From: Anomaloglossus baeobatrachus
Taxonomy: Eukaryota > Chordata > Amphibia > Anura > Aromobatidae
Assembly (NCBI RefSeq): GCF_048569485.1
Contig: NC_134361.1
Coordinates: 175,529,958-175,593,957, forward strand
Reading direction: 5' to 3'
Length of the DNA: 64,000 nucleotides
Shown one piece after another: positions 33,716-44,461 of this stretch. Position 1 is the first letter of the stretch. Each line of letters starts with the position of its first letter. Under the pieces are notes generated by a model. That model searched no databases. It was not told where the DNA came from and worked only from the letters and a program-made list of their open reading frames with translations. The translations under genes were made by a program, and so were the position numbers.

Positions 33716-35163
33716 ATTATTCATGATTCTTAGTATATGTTGCCATGATATATGCGGTGTATACTGTATCGAGCTGCTAAGTTAGAAAGCAGACACTATA
33801 GCGGAGCCCGCCAGTAATAGGCAGCCATAACGTAGGCATAGTAGTGCCTGTGTCATCAGTCAGTAGGAGCAGTGCTGCAGAGAGGAGCTCCTGCACGGTA
33901 GAAGCAGGGCACCGATGCTATGTGTCAATGCATATATACAGTGCACTAGACCCCAGAGCCCATGAACAGCATTATTTCATTATTTTACTAAAATCCCCCG
34001 ATTAAATACAATTTTCTTAATTCCGCCTTGTGTGTAGTGTAAGGAGGAGGTGGGCGAGGGCTGGCAATGGTCAGTTTCTATGGTGTACGTGTGCTGTCTA
34101 CAGTATACTGCGCAGGTAAAATGAAGGGGCTGCATGCAGCAGTGGATGGAGCGGAGGTTGCCTTGTGCTTGCTGCTGTCACTGTCACCTGTCATCCAGCA
34201 CCTTGGACAGCTCAGCACAGGACATCACTCGCCCTCCCCATCTCATGCGTATCCACACCACTGGTTCTCCCCTCTCCAAAAGGGGGGATTGCAAGAAAGG
34301 AGGATAATGTCTCTAGCAAAGAGTTAAAAGTGTCACATATGACGTCAGAATTCCAATGTGCCCAGAGATTTTTCTCTCCATCCTTCCCCATTTTCCTGCC
34401 TCCCTCCTTCGCTTCCTCTCTTCACTCCCTTGGTTTTCTGTGTGCACCCTCCTTCCATCTCTTCCCCCTCTCTTCTATTGCTCCCTCCCTCCTTCACCCT
34501 CCCTCTACACAATGTGCAGTAGTCAGATCCTGCTGCAGCAGATATAATGGAGCATCCCTCCTCCTCCTCCTCCTTGTGCTGAAGCTTACCCTTTCCCCCA
34601 CTCCTTTATTTTTTCCCATTTCTGTTTCATTTCATCCCCCTCCTGTACAGAAGAAAGGACAAGAGGAGGGGGCGTGAGAGGGGTAAACACAGAACCCCCT
34701 CAAGTCTAGCAACTACCAAAAAAAGGGGGAGCAAGGTAGAAAAGGGGAGATCCCAATTTGCTACCTAGATCGCTCTCCCTCCCCCATCACCCTGGCTTGT
34801 AGGAGCCATGAACAAAATGTAGATGATGGAATAGGCAAGAAAAAAAAGAAGGAAATAGAGGCTGAAGAAAGGCACAATCCATCCGTCTTCTGGAATCGAA
34901 TTCTGGATTCTCATGTTTTTTCTGCTACAGGGAAGAAAGAGGATTAGCCTCGACTATTGCTCTCACCCTGTTCTCTTCTGCCTTCTTGCAAAATTTGGAG
35001 TGGATCGATATACCCCCTTTTTTACGAAAGGAAGGATTGATTTAATTTTTTGGGAAATTTGGCTTTTGCACTGATTTTTTATTGAGGGGGTCACAGGAAT
35101 TGGAAGCCTTCCCCCACCCCCCCTATCCCTTTCCCCCATCCATCCAAAACCCCTCTCCACTCC
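33716..35163 (+). promoter_or_regulatory. 5' flank and 5' UTR of host gene 2
   Basis: Largely free of recognisable transposons. It becomes strongly pyrimidine-rich at 34370-34640, and has a possible donor (GCGCAG/GTAAAA) at 34115/34116 and a possible acceptor (TTTTTTCTGCTACAG) ending at 34930, so the first coding exon may begin at 34931 with a 233-bp 5' UTR. No clear TATA box was identified. A 170-codon frame at 34165-34677 is serine/proline/leucine-rich and probably non-coding UTR. Confidence 0.4.
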
Positions 35164-35261
35164 ATGGTCCAGGTGGAAATGTTGAGTTTGGGGAGAGAGA
35201 GCTGGATTGGAGCAATTCTCTCAGCTTTGGCTACCCTCCTGCTAGTCTGTTCTGCACAAAG
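35164..35261 (+). CDS. First coding exon with signal peptide, unidentified host gene
   Basis: An ATG at 35164 (context CTCCATGG) opens a frame of 32 residues plus two bases. It starts MVQVEMLSLGRES and continues with a hydrophobic core WIGAILSALATLLLVCSA, then Q and a split codon. The core has the length and polarity of a secretory signal peptide, with likely cleavage after CSA. The exon ends at AAAG/GTAAGA, a strong splice donor (GT at 35262). The donor sits just past the signal peptide, a common arrangement in genes for secreted or cell-surface proteins. Upstream is a plausible 5' UTR with a possible acceptor ending at 34930. No second exon was recognised through 64 kb, implying a long first intron. 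I could not match the signal peptide to a named gene. The call rests on the signal peptide and donor together, and a chance combination is possible but less likely. Confidence 0.6.
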
Positions 35262-36228
35262 GTAAGATGATTGGGGTAGATGGGAGGGGTGCCGAAATGG
35301 AATGATATATTGGGAAGGACAGGGGACGGGGGCTACTATTGAGTATGTTGCGGAAGGCTTTCAGGTCACGATGTTCATGGATAAAGGTGTTTTAGCTAAG
35401 GGATACTAAAAGTGACAAAGGTGGAAGGTGTAGGTACGTGAGAAGAATGAGAGTTACGGGGGAGGGCTAATGGAGAAGGAAGTGCGGGCCAGGGTACAAT
35501 TTGGGCAAGGAAGCCATGGTATTGTCTTTAAGGATTCCACCAGATAATATGTATGAAAATTGGCTATTCTGTAATAGAACTGTCCAAAAATGTGCTTGGG
35601 AAATGGTTACGAGAGGGGAATTACCTGTATACTCCAAAGGGAAAATGGGGAATAACGGAAAAAAATGGTTACGAGTGTGACAGAGATGAGGGTTTCATTA
35701 GAGGTGGCACATACATGCTTTGCCGAATGCTCCTCCAGGCTAAAATACATATCCCTATCAATGTTTTTTAGGAAGGAGTAGATCGATGGCAAGGCTTTGG
35801 ACCTACTGGATCATAGAAGTTCATAAAAACACAGGACAAAGCCATTAGATGGATACATATTGGTTTTTTCAATAGCACTGTAAGGGGAGGAGCGAGGTAG
35901 ACATGATGCTGAGGGACATGGGGCCTTGCTGTAGGTATGTGATACTTACAGATTAGCTTCATTATAAATGATAAGCCGAATATATGATGTAGGGGTCGGA
36001 GTTACCTCTGGTGGACAAAAGGACCTGCCACTTGGCATGAGGAGAATGGAAAGAGCATAGGAACAGCCTGGGCTCTTATTTTTGGAGGACATCAAAAACA
36101 TAACCTAGAAATATGATGTATATATATATATAGATATAATATAGACATATACACCCATATATGTATAATGTACAGTGAAATTCCAGGGGCAGTACTCACA
36201 TGGCGTTGGTGCACGAGGCTACGGGAGG

Positions 36229-36230
<2 letters not shown>
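35262..36230 (+). other. Start of the first intron of host gene 2
   Basis: Begins GTAAGATGATTGGGG. No transposon, coding or RNA feature was recognised up to the TA repeat at about 36236. Confidence 0.45.

Positions 36231-36235
<5 letters not shown>

Positions 36236-36272
<37 letters not shown>
36236..36272. repeat. (TA)n microsatellite beside a mini-transposon
   Basis: TA dinucleotides leading directly into the TA target site of the 73-bp element. Confidence 0.9.
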
Positions 36273-36273
<1 letters not shown>

Positions 36274-36345
36274 TGCTCATAAAAATAAAGGGAACACTTA
36301 AACAACACAACGGTATATTAGTGTTCCCTTTATTTTTTTGAGCAG
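36273..36345. mobile_element. 73-bp Tc1-like relic: two ends only
   Basis: CTGCTCATAAAAATAAAGGG, AACACT at the left and AGTGTTCCCTTTATTTTTTT, GAGCAG at the right are inverted repeats of about 26-27 bp, with only about 20 bp between them and TA on both sides. These ends are those of a widespread Tc1-like family whose full copies are about 1.5 kb. Everything between the ends has been lost. Confidence 0.85.
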
Positions 36346-36375
36346 TATATATATATATGTACTGTATATGTATAC

Positions 36376-36382
<7 letters not shown>

Positions 36383-36412
<30 letters not shown>
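36383..36412. repeat. (TG)n microsatellite
   Basis: About 14 TG units just left of the Tc1 copy at 36413. Confidence 0.95.
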
Positions 36413-36415
<3 letters not shown>

Positions 36416-37845
36416 GTACCAGTTAAAAGCTTGGACTCACCTGCTCATGCTATGGTTTTCCTGTTCTTGTTGGAATGTGCACGTGGTAGATTCAGACTGA
36501 AGACCATATAGAAGCATGTATAGAAACAAGGAGTATGCAAAGTAATAAGCATATGTGTTACACCTTAAATTACTCCCCTTTTGTTATGTTGTGATATTAG
36601 CTTTATACACCATTGCATTTTTTAAGAAGCTTCATCAGGTAGTCACCAGGAGTGGCTTACAATGAACAGGTCCTTCAGAAAACTTTTGCGAGCATTAGTT
36701 ATGTTTTCCAGAGGCAGTGTTGGTACACAGTTCCATACAGTGCTGAGTCCTGTTCTAAGCAAGAACATGACAAGACTATGCAACTATGCAAAGAGAAACA
36801 ACAGTTCATCATTACTGTAAGACATGAAGGCTAGTCAATCTGGAATATTGGTAGAATCTTTGAAGGTGCAGACATGAAAACCATCAATCTCTATGATGAA
36901 ACTGGCTCTCAAGATGACTGTCCCAGGAAAGTAAGACTCTGCTGCAGAGGATAAGTTCATTAGTTACCAACCTCAGAACCACAAATTGACAGCACCTCCA
37001 ATAACAGTCCTCATAAATGATGCACAGATATCAAGTAGCAGACACATCTCAATATCAATTATGCAGAATAGACTGTGAGAAACAGGTCTTTATGTTTGAG
37101 TTGCAGCAACGTTGGCACTATAGAGGACCGCACACAGGAAAAGATTAATTTGAGGCAAACAACCCAAGGACAGGACATTAGGTCAATGGAAATCTGTTCT
37201 GTGGTCTGATGAGTCAAACTTAAAGTGTAATATGCAGAATAGTGAGCAGATGGTTCCTACATGTGTGGTGCCCACTGTAAAACATGGAGGAGGAGGTGTA
37301 ATGGTGTGGGGGTGCTTTGCTAGTGACACTCTGTGCTTTACTCCAAATTCACAGTTACCTAGCATGGGTACCATAGCACTGTGCAACAACATGGCATCCC
37401 ATCTGGTTTTGCGCTTAGTCAAAACATCATTTATGTTACAACAGGACAATGACACAAAAAACACCTCAAGGCTAAAGTAAGGGCTGTGTGACCAAGTAGG
37501 AAAGGGTCAGATGACATGGCCTCCACAATCACCTGACCTCAGTCCAATTGAGATGGTTTGGGATGAGTTGGATGCAGAGTCAAGACAAAAACAGCCAATA
37601 AGTGCCCAGAACCTCTGGGAACTCCTTCAAGGCTTGGGAACCCAATCCAGGTGATGACTCGATGACAATGCTTGTGAGAATGCCGAGGAGGAGTAAAGCG
37701 CTCATCAGAGTAAAAGGGGGTATTTCAGAAACCTAAGGTGTAACACATATTCTGAAATGTTTCATACAAGTTTCTTTACTTCCTTATTTGCATATGAGTT
37801 TCTTCATGATTTTGCTGCTTCGAGTCTGATTCTACAATGTGCACA
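36413..37845 (+). mobile_element. Old Tc1-like transposon, degenerate
   Basis: The left end reads ACGGTACCAGTTAAAAGCTT, GGACTCACCTGCTCATG, related to the CAGACC..GGACACACCTTCTCATT ends of the copy at 31639. Transposase traces in order: HTH region (ITVRHEG near 36815), TVKHGGGGVMVWGCFASDT at about 37276-37332, QQDNDTKNTSRLK at about 37438-37478, and SPDLSPIEMVWDEL at about 37530-37570. It carries many stops and indels and is clearly older than the other copy. The right terminus is worn. Confidence 0.7.
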
Positions 37846-38214
37846 TTCCTATAACACAAACAGTCTGCCAGTGTTCCTTCAGTTGTCTTTCTTATGAAAC
37901 AACATTTTATATCTTGCAAAATCATTATAGCAAGGTCCACTATGATGCTACAGGGTATAAATATATGTTACCCATGTGGACACTCAGCATGATGGAATAT
38001 ATTGTAAGGTATATGTACATGTATATGTTAGTTTGCTGGAAAAATATGTCTAGATAATGTGTAAAATTTCTGATACATTAAAGAGTAAAATGATAATTTG
38101 TCAAGTTTCCCAATAAGGGAATCTGTTGGAGGAGAATGTTACTTCTCCTAATGGCAGAAGAACAGGAAGTCATTTGTGACAGAGTGACTGAAAGTGGATG
38201 GAAATGCAAATGGC
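37846..38214. other. Unassigned spacer
   Basis: No recognised gene or repeat. Confidence 0.35.
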
Positions 38215-38555
38215 GGCATTGCTCCTGCTACAGGATAGAGGATAACTTTCCAATCACTGGGGGTCCCACCAGCTTGGCCACCATTGATCCAGATACATGG
38301 GGAGACCCGGCTGAACTAAGCAATGGTGGATCATGTTCACAACCACTCAATTATTTATTTATGGTTGCGACAGAAATTGCCGAGTGCAACCTTTGGCTGA
38401 TCTTCGGTGCTCCAATTAGAATGAATGGAGTGGTAATGCGCATGATGGACCAATGCCCCAATCAGCTGGGGCTCTTCAGAGACCCCCAGTGATCAGAAAG
38501 TTATGCTGTATCATGTAGATAAAGGATAACCTTCAAACTTGGAAAATTCCCCTTA
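38215..38555. repeat. Foldback dispersed repeat
   Basis: The left part has AATCACTGGGGGTCCCACC (about 38255) and the right part has GACCCCCAGTGATCAG (about 38481), inverted copies. The outer flanks (GGATAGAGGATAACTTTCC and TAAAGGATAACCTTCAAAC) belong to the same palindrome-like repeat, which I recall as abundant in frogs. Non-coding. Confidence 0.6.
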
Positions 38556-38576
38556 AGAGTAATTCAAATTCTTAGA

Positions 38577-38740
38577 TGATGGTGGCTCAGTGGTTAACAT
38601 TGTTACCAGGAAGGGTTGCGGTCCTGGGTTTGAATCTGAGCTATGACAACAGGTCTATGAAGTTTAGGTGTATTACCTGTGTTTGTGTGGGTTTCCTTTA
38701 TGTACTTCGTTTTCTTTCCTCACTAAAAAATTATTTTAAG
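38577..38740 (+). mobile_element. tRNA-headed SINE, copy 2
   Basis: TGGCTCAGTGGTTAAC (A-box-like) at about 38582 and GGGTTTGAATCTG (B-box-like) at about 38626, followed by GTGTTTGTGTGGGTTTCCTT. Same head as the copy at 30170-30364. The tail is lost. Confidence 0.6.
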
Positions 38741-38769
38741 AAGAAATCATCTATGAAATTAACCTTCTT

Positions 38770-39350
38770 ATGTGTGTGTGCATGTGTGTGCATGTGTGTG
38801 TATAGGTGTGTATGTTTGTGTGTGTGTGTATAGGTGTGTATGTGTGCATGTGTGTGTATAGGTGTGTATGTTTGCATGTATGCATGTGTGTATGTGTATG
38901 TATGTGTGTCTGTGTGTGTGTGTGCATGTGTGTGTGTGTGTGTGCATGTGTGTGTATGTGTGTATGTATGTGTATGTATGTGTGTGGGTGTCAATGTGTG
39001 TCTGTGTATGTGTGTGGGTGTACGTGTATGTGTGTGTGGGTGTGTGTGTATGCATGTATGTGTGTGTGCATGCATGTATGTGGGTGTTTATGTGTGTGTA
39101 ATGTGTCTGTAATGTGTGTATGTATGTTTGTGTATATGTGTCTGTTATGTGTTTATGTGTGCATGTGTGTATATGTGCTGTAATGTGTGTATGTGTGCAT
39201 GTGTGTTTATGTATGTGTGTATATGTGTCTGTAATGTGTGTGTATGTATGTTTGTGTATGTTTGGGTATGTATGTGTATATGTCTGTAATGTGTGTGTTT
39301 ATGTGTATGTGTGTATATGTATGTGTATGTATGTGGGTGTAATGTGTGGT
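38770..39350. repeat. TG/TATG-rich simple repeat
   Basis: About 580 bp of TGTGTG with CATG, TATG and GTAATG interruptions. All long frames here (both strands) are cysteine/valine or histidine/threonine repeats and not genes. Confidence 0.97.
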
Positions 39351-40533
39351 ATAACAGTTACTACTTGTTGATTCTCTTTTTCATAGGATTTATATATTTT
39401 ATCTCAAAAAGCTTATTTTTTTAACCCAAGTATTTTTTTTTTAAAGCGCTTTACAATATATAATACAATGAAAACCACAATTACAACGACAGCACATTTA
39501 CCCGTTTTCACCCAATCCATACCCCAAAGTTTAAACAATGCTTGATTTATATAGAATGCAATGATGTCTGGTAGATCTTGTAAGAAATATTGTACCTCCT
39601 ATTGCAGCAGCCTGCAGCCTACTATATATGAAGACCAGATATTGTCATTTACATGTAAGAGATGCAAAATATATTGAGTTTCATGTACCCTATATGCAGT
39701 GGAGCATTGGATACACAAATGCATTGTCTAGATTATAGCCTATATCATAAAGACAGAATCAGGGGAATTCAGTCTCAATCGCTGGTGCAATCATGGAACT
39801 CTCTGTTCTTGGGTTCGGTTGTTGGGGCAACAACTTAATCAGTCAGAAAGATTTCTACCAAACAAAACATCAGAGGTTATCCTTATGCTATAGTGTAGTA
39901 TAGTGGGAAAACCCCTTTATTTGTAGTAATGTTGTCTACTCAATGTGTAGTGCTAAAAATATTTATCCTGAAGTTTGAAGATCACATATTACACACTGCC
40001 AGTGCACCTCCACACAAGCATGATGTTGTCCTTCTTCATGCTGTGATGTCCAGCAAACATATCTATCAATCACAGCAGTGTATGTGATACGGTAGAGATC
40101 AGGGGCGGATATATCATTGATGCAACCATTGCAGCGGCACAGGGGCCAAGCAGTAAAAGGGCCCATTACCAACCCCCAAAGCAGAAGGAACTGTGCATTA
40201 TGATATAATGTTCTTCCACAGCGGGCATTTTCTGTCTGTGTCCATCAGTGGTAGGGATTTAGGGAGTAGCCAATGTTTGCCGGGCACCAGACAGAGGGTT
40301 ACAAGGACTGACAGTTGTCCATTAGCATCCTATTCTGTTAAATGGAAGCTATCATCAGATGACCTACTTAAATTAGATTTTTGTGTCCCATGTATCTAAA
40401 AACAAACAAACAAAAACATTTGGGCATTTTTATATTACGATATTTCTTGAAATAAGCAAACTTAGTAATCTGGTACTTTCACAGTGATCTCCAGGGCTTT
40501 TTGAGACTCATAATATTCCTGTCCTTTTAGTAA
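39351..40533. other. Mostly unassigned, one repeat fragment
   Basis: A dispersed-repeat fragment is likely at about 40100-40185 (AGGGGCGGATATATCATTG, GCACAGGGGCC). Nothing else is recognised. Confidence 0.35.
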
Positions 40534-41232
40534 AGGTGGTGTCACACATAGCGACGCAGCAGCGATCACGACCAGCGATCTGACCTTATCAGAATCGCTG
40601 CTGCATCGTTACATGGTCGCTGGTGAGCTGTCAAACAGGCAGATCTCACCAGCGACCAGTGACCAGCCCCCAGCCAGCAGCGACGCGTGGAAGCGTAACT
40701 AAGGTAAATATCGGGTAACCAAGGAGAATCCGATATTTACCTTAGTTACTAGCGTCCGCCGCTCTCACACTGCCAGTGCCGGCTCCCTGTTCCCTGCACT
40801 CCTAGCCAGAGTACACATCGGGTTAATTACCCGATGTGTACTCCAGCTAAGTGTGCAGGGAGCAGAGAGCCGGCACTGAGAGCGGGATGCTAGTAACTAA
40901 GGTAAATATCGGGTAACCAAGGAAAGGGCTTCTTGGTTACCCGTTGTTTACCGTGGTTACAGCTTACCGCAGGCTGCAAGACGCCGGCTCCCTGCTCGCT
41001 TCAGTCCGTCGCTCTCTCGCTGTCACACACAGCGATGTGTGCTTCACAGCGGGAGAGCAACGAGCAAAAAATGAAGCAGGACATTCAGGAACAACCGGCG
41101 ACCTCACAGCAGGGGCCAGGTCGTTGCTGGATGTCACACACAGCGACAGCGACGGGACGTCGCTGCTACGTCACAGAAAATGGTGACTTAGCAGCGAAGT
41201 CGTTGTCGTCGTTGCTATGTGTGACACCACTT
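40534..41232. mobile_element. PIF/Harbinger-like non-autonomous element, large type, copy 1
   Basis: The ends AGGTGGTGTCACACATAGCG and (other strand) AAGTGGTGTCACACATAGCA are inverted repeats. Flanked by TAA at 40531-40533 and 41233-41235. The interior has GGTAAATATCGGGTAACCAA modules shared with the element at 41397. No transposase. Confidence 0.85.
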
Positions 41233-41396
41233 TAAGAGTTTTCTGGAGGCTTCTCATCATAAGAGGCAGGATTACAATAACAGATAACACATCATTACAC
41301 AGCTGATAACTCAGGGTTCCCCCATCACAATAGGTGATGTCACAGCTGACCCTGCTCCCTTCACAATAACCTTTCCACCTGCTCACTAGACACTTA

Positions 41397-42264
41397 GGGG
41401 TGCTTCACACACAGCGAGCTCACTGCCGAGATCGCTGCTGAGTCACGCTTTTTGTGACGCAGCAGTGACCTCATTAGCGATCTCGCTGTGTGTGACACTG
41501 AGCAGCGATCTGGCCCCTGCTGCGAGATCGCTGCTCGCTACACACAGCCCTGGTTCATTTTCTTCAAAGGCGCTCTCCCACTGTGACACACAGATCGCTG
41601 TGTGTGACAGCGAGAGAGCGACAAATGAAGCGAGCAGGGAGCAGGAGCCGGCGTCTGACAGCTGAGGTAAGCTGTAACCAGCGTAAACATCGGGTAACCA
41701 AGGTCGTTACCCGATATTTACCTTAGTTACCAGCCTCTGCAGCTCTCACGCTGCCTGTGCTGCCGGCTCCGGCTCTCTGCACATGTAGCTGCTGTACACA
41801 TCGGGTTAATTAACCCGATGTGTACTGTAGCTAGGAGAGCAAGGAGCCAGCGCTAAGCAGTGTGCGCGGCTCCCTGCTCTCTGCACATGTAGCTGCATTA
41901 CACATCGGGTTAATTAACCCGATGTGTACTGTAGCTAGGAGAGCAAGGAGCCAGCGCTCAGTGTGCGCGGCTCCCTGCTCCCTGCACACACAGCTAAGCG
42001 GTGTGCGTTGGTAACTAATGTAAACATCGGGTAACCATACCCGATGTTTACCTTAGTTACCAGTCTCCGCAGCTTCCAGACGGCGGCTCCGTGCAAGCGC
42101 AGCGTCGCTTGCACGTCGCTGCTGGCTGGGGGCTGTTCACTCTTCGCTGGTGAGATCTGCCTGTTTGACAGCTCACCAGCGACCATGTAGCGATGCAGCA
42201 GCGATCCTGACCAGGTCAGATCGCTGGTCGGATCGCTGCTGCATCGCTAAGTGTGAAGGTACCC
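41397..42264. mobile_element. PIF/Harbinger-like non-autonomous element, large type, copy 2
   Basis: Left end GGGGTGCTTCACACACAGCG, right end (other strand) GGGTACCTTCACACTTAGCG. Flanked by TTA at 41394-41396 and 42265-42267. The interior has a roughly 100-bp duplication (about 41770-41870 and 41875-41975), each copy with a perfect palindrome centred on GGGTTAATTAACCC. No transposase. Confidence 0.85.
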
Positions 42265-42425
42265 TTAAATACAAAAGCAGGATCAGGATCTGACCTTTGT
42301 AGCTGTGTACAGGTATTGTTTCCTGAAACCATAGGAAGTTACAGGCTAAAAAGCTTCAGTAGCTGGTATGAAAATAGAGTTTTATTTTTTATTTTCAACA
42401 CATATACATATGTATATATACAGTA

Positions 42426-43346
42426 CAGACCAAACGTTTGGACACACCTCCTCATTCAATGAGTTTTCTTTATTTTCATGACTCTAAAAATTGTAGATTC
42501 ACATTGAAGGCATCAAAGCTATGAATTAAAACATGTGGAATGAAATACTTAAAAAAGTGTGAAACAACTGAAAATATGTCTTATATTCTAGGTTCTTCAA
42601 AGTAGCCACCTTTTGCTTTGATTACTGCTTTGCACACTCTTGGCATTCTCTTGATGAGCTTCAAGAGGTAGTCACCGGAAATGGTCTTCTAACAGTCTAG
42701 CAGGAGTTCCCAGAGATGCTTAGCACTTGTTGGCCCTTTTGCCTTCACTCTGCGGTCCAGCTCACCCCAAACCATCTCGATTGGGTTCAGGTCTGGTGAC
42801 TGTGGAGACCAGGTCATCTGGCGTAGAACCCCAACACTCTTTTTCTTAGTCAAATAGCCCTTACACAGCCTGGAGGTGTGTTTGGGGTCAATCTCCTGTT
42901 GAAAAATAAATTATGGTCCAACTAAACGCAAACCGGATGGAATAGCACACCTAGATGCTGTGGTAGCCATGCTGGTTCTGTATGCCTTCAATTTTGAATA
43001 AATCCCCAATAGTGTCAGCAGCAAAGCACCCCCACACCATCACACCTCCTCCTCCATGCTTCACGGTGGGAACCAGGCATGTAGAGTCCATCCGTTCACC
43101 TTTTCTACAAAGACACGGTGGTTGGATCCAAAGATCTCAAATTTGGACTCATCAGACCAAAGCACAGATTTCCACTGGTCTAATGTCCATTCCTTGTGCT
43201 CTTTAGCCCAAACACGTCTCTTCTGCTTGTTGCCTGTCCTTAGCAGTGGTTTCCTAGCAGCTATTTTACCATGAAGGCTTGCTGCACAAAGTCTCCTCTT
43301 AACAGTTGTTCTAGAGATGAGAAGGTGTGCCCAAACGTTTGGTCTG
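42426..43346 (-). mobile_element. Internally deleted Tc1-like transposon
   Basis: Both ends are present (CAGACCAAACGTTTGGACAC and its inverted copy), with TA at 42424-42425 and 43347-43348. The - strand carries part of the transposase. The 5' end of the gene and upstream region are deleted: SRTTVKRR sequence runs straight into the terminal repeat at about 43318. Same family as 31639-33685. The ends are well preserved. Confidence 0.9.
42690..43318 (-). pseudogene. Tc1 transposase lacking its N-terminal third
   Basis: On the - strand the remaining part begins SRTTVKRRLCAASLHGKIAA and continues with KPLLRTGNKQKRRVWAKEH, the first-aspartate motif VLWSDESKFEIFGSNHRVF (about 43180-43115), HGGGGVMVWGCFAADT, an NRI/QQ region and the SPDLNPIEMVWGELDRRV block (about 42800-42745) in shifted frames. 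The N-terminal DNA-binding domain is missing because of the internal deletion, and at least one frame change follows the NHRVFVEK segment. It is therefore inactive and, with intact ends, could only ever have been moved by an enzyme from another copy. The protein identity is close to that of the copy at 32046. Confidence 0.8.
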
Positions 43347-43782
43347 TATGGTATATATATAAAATTTATATATAACATTGCCGGTATTAAAAAAAAATAC
43401 ATCAAGGCCCTGATGTTAGAGTTGGATGTGGAAAGAAAACCTGTATTTTCTTGATTTCTGGTAACTGTGTTGGCATTTTTGCAGCTGTTCTTTTTTTCCA
43501 CTAGTTTTCCATTGCTTTTGATGGTGAAAATAGTGTACTATGTTGCTTTATTCTGTCCAGTAAAATAAAAAGAAACCAGAGAGACGTTTGCCAGAACCAT
43601 TACCATTCAATCAGCTCCTATCCATCATAAATCCTGTAACTTCAGAAACAATGGTGGAGCTGTAGACCCTAGTGGGTTGTACATGTAGAGTGTGCAAGTC
43701 TCATTGTTTGGTTCTACTGTCTAAATGTGTGAACTAAAGCCACGAGTAACAAGGATGAATTAAATCTTAACTGGGGCTCTTT

Positions 43783-44461
43783 TGTCACGGCGCAGACTAG
43801 GGAAGGTCCAACATGAAGCCAAATATACAACTAAACAGGGGTAACACCATGACAAACAAGGGGTACATTTGGGACACTTTAACAATAGTGGGCCCTAGTG
43901 CTAGTGAGTGGGAAGATGGACACCTTCTTCACTTACCTACTGCTGTACCCTGCGCTCCTTGCTAGTACCTATACAGGTTCCTCACCTGTCGCCGAGCAAG
44001 AACCTGAAGCCCTGAATGACCCTACAATAGCCCTGGCTAGGGTGTGTGTAGGTAAGGAACATTAGTCCCACTGCTGCACTGAAACAACACACCAGGAAAG
44101 GGTGACAGACAGGGGGAAAACACGATGACAGACTGCTGTAGTCAGCACCAAGACTGCAGCCACACCATCAACTTCATCAGAGGGTTCCAACAGCTCCTTC
44201 CACCTCCTGGCCAAGCATCCAAATGAATCAAGACTAACCGGCACCCTCTGCCGGTAGCAGAGAGTATATAAAGGGACTGGGAGTGGTCCCAAACCAGAAA
44301 CACCTGACCAGGAGTTAGAAGCCGCTGGAAAGCAAACTGACATTAACCCTATGACTGCCAAAGGAAAGGAAGCACGTTTAATATTTAGAGTCAAGAATGG
44401 AAATGACTCTCAAGTCCTGAATCTGTCACTAGTCTTATAATGCAAAGAGACATCCGTGACA
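43783..44461 (+). mobile_element. Solo-LTR-like element with TATA box (fossil)
   Basis: Begins TGTCACGGCGCAG and ends ATCCGTGACA (TG..CA with inverted TGTCACGG/CCGTGACA termini). Imperfect flanks TCTTT and CCTTT. A promoter-like GAGAGTATATAAAGGGA at about 44260 indicates + orientation. No coding domain. Confidence 0.55.

Noticed and set aside
34165-34677. 170-codon + strand frame upstream of the signal-peptide exon
   Set aside because: Pyrimidine-rich sequence gives a serine/proline/leucine frame with no domain. It overlaps the probable 5' UTR.
38731-39371. Several frames of 80-125 codons on both strands
   Set aside because: TG-rich simple repeat read in all frames (cysteine/valine or threonine/histidine).
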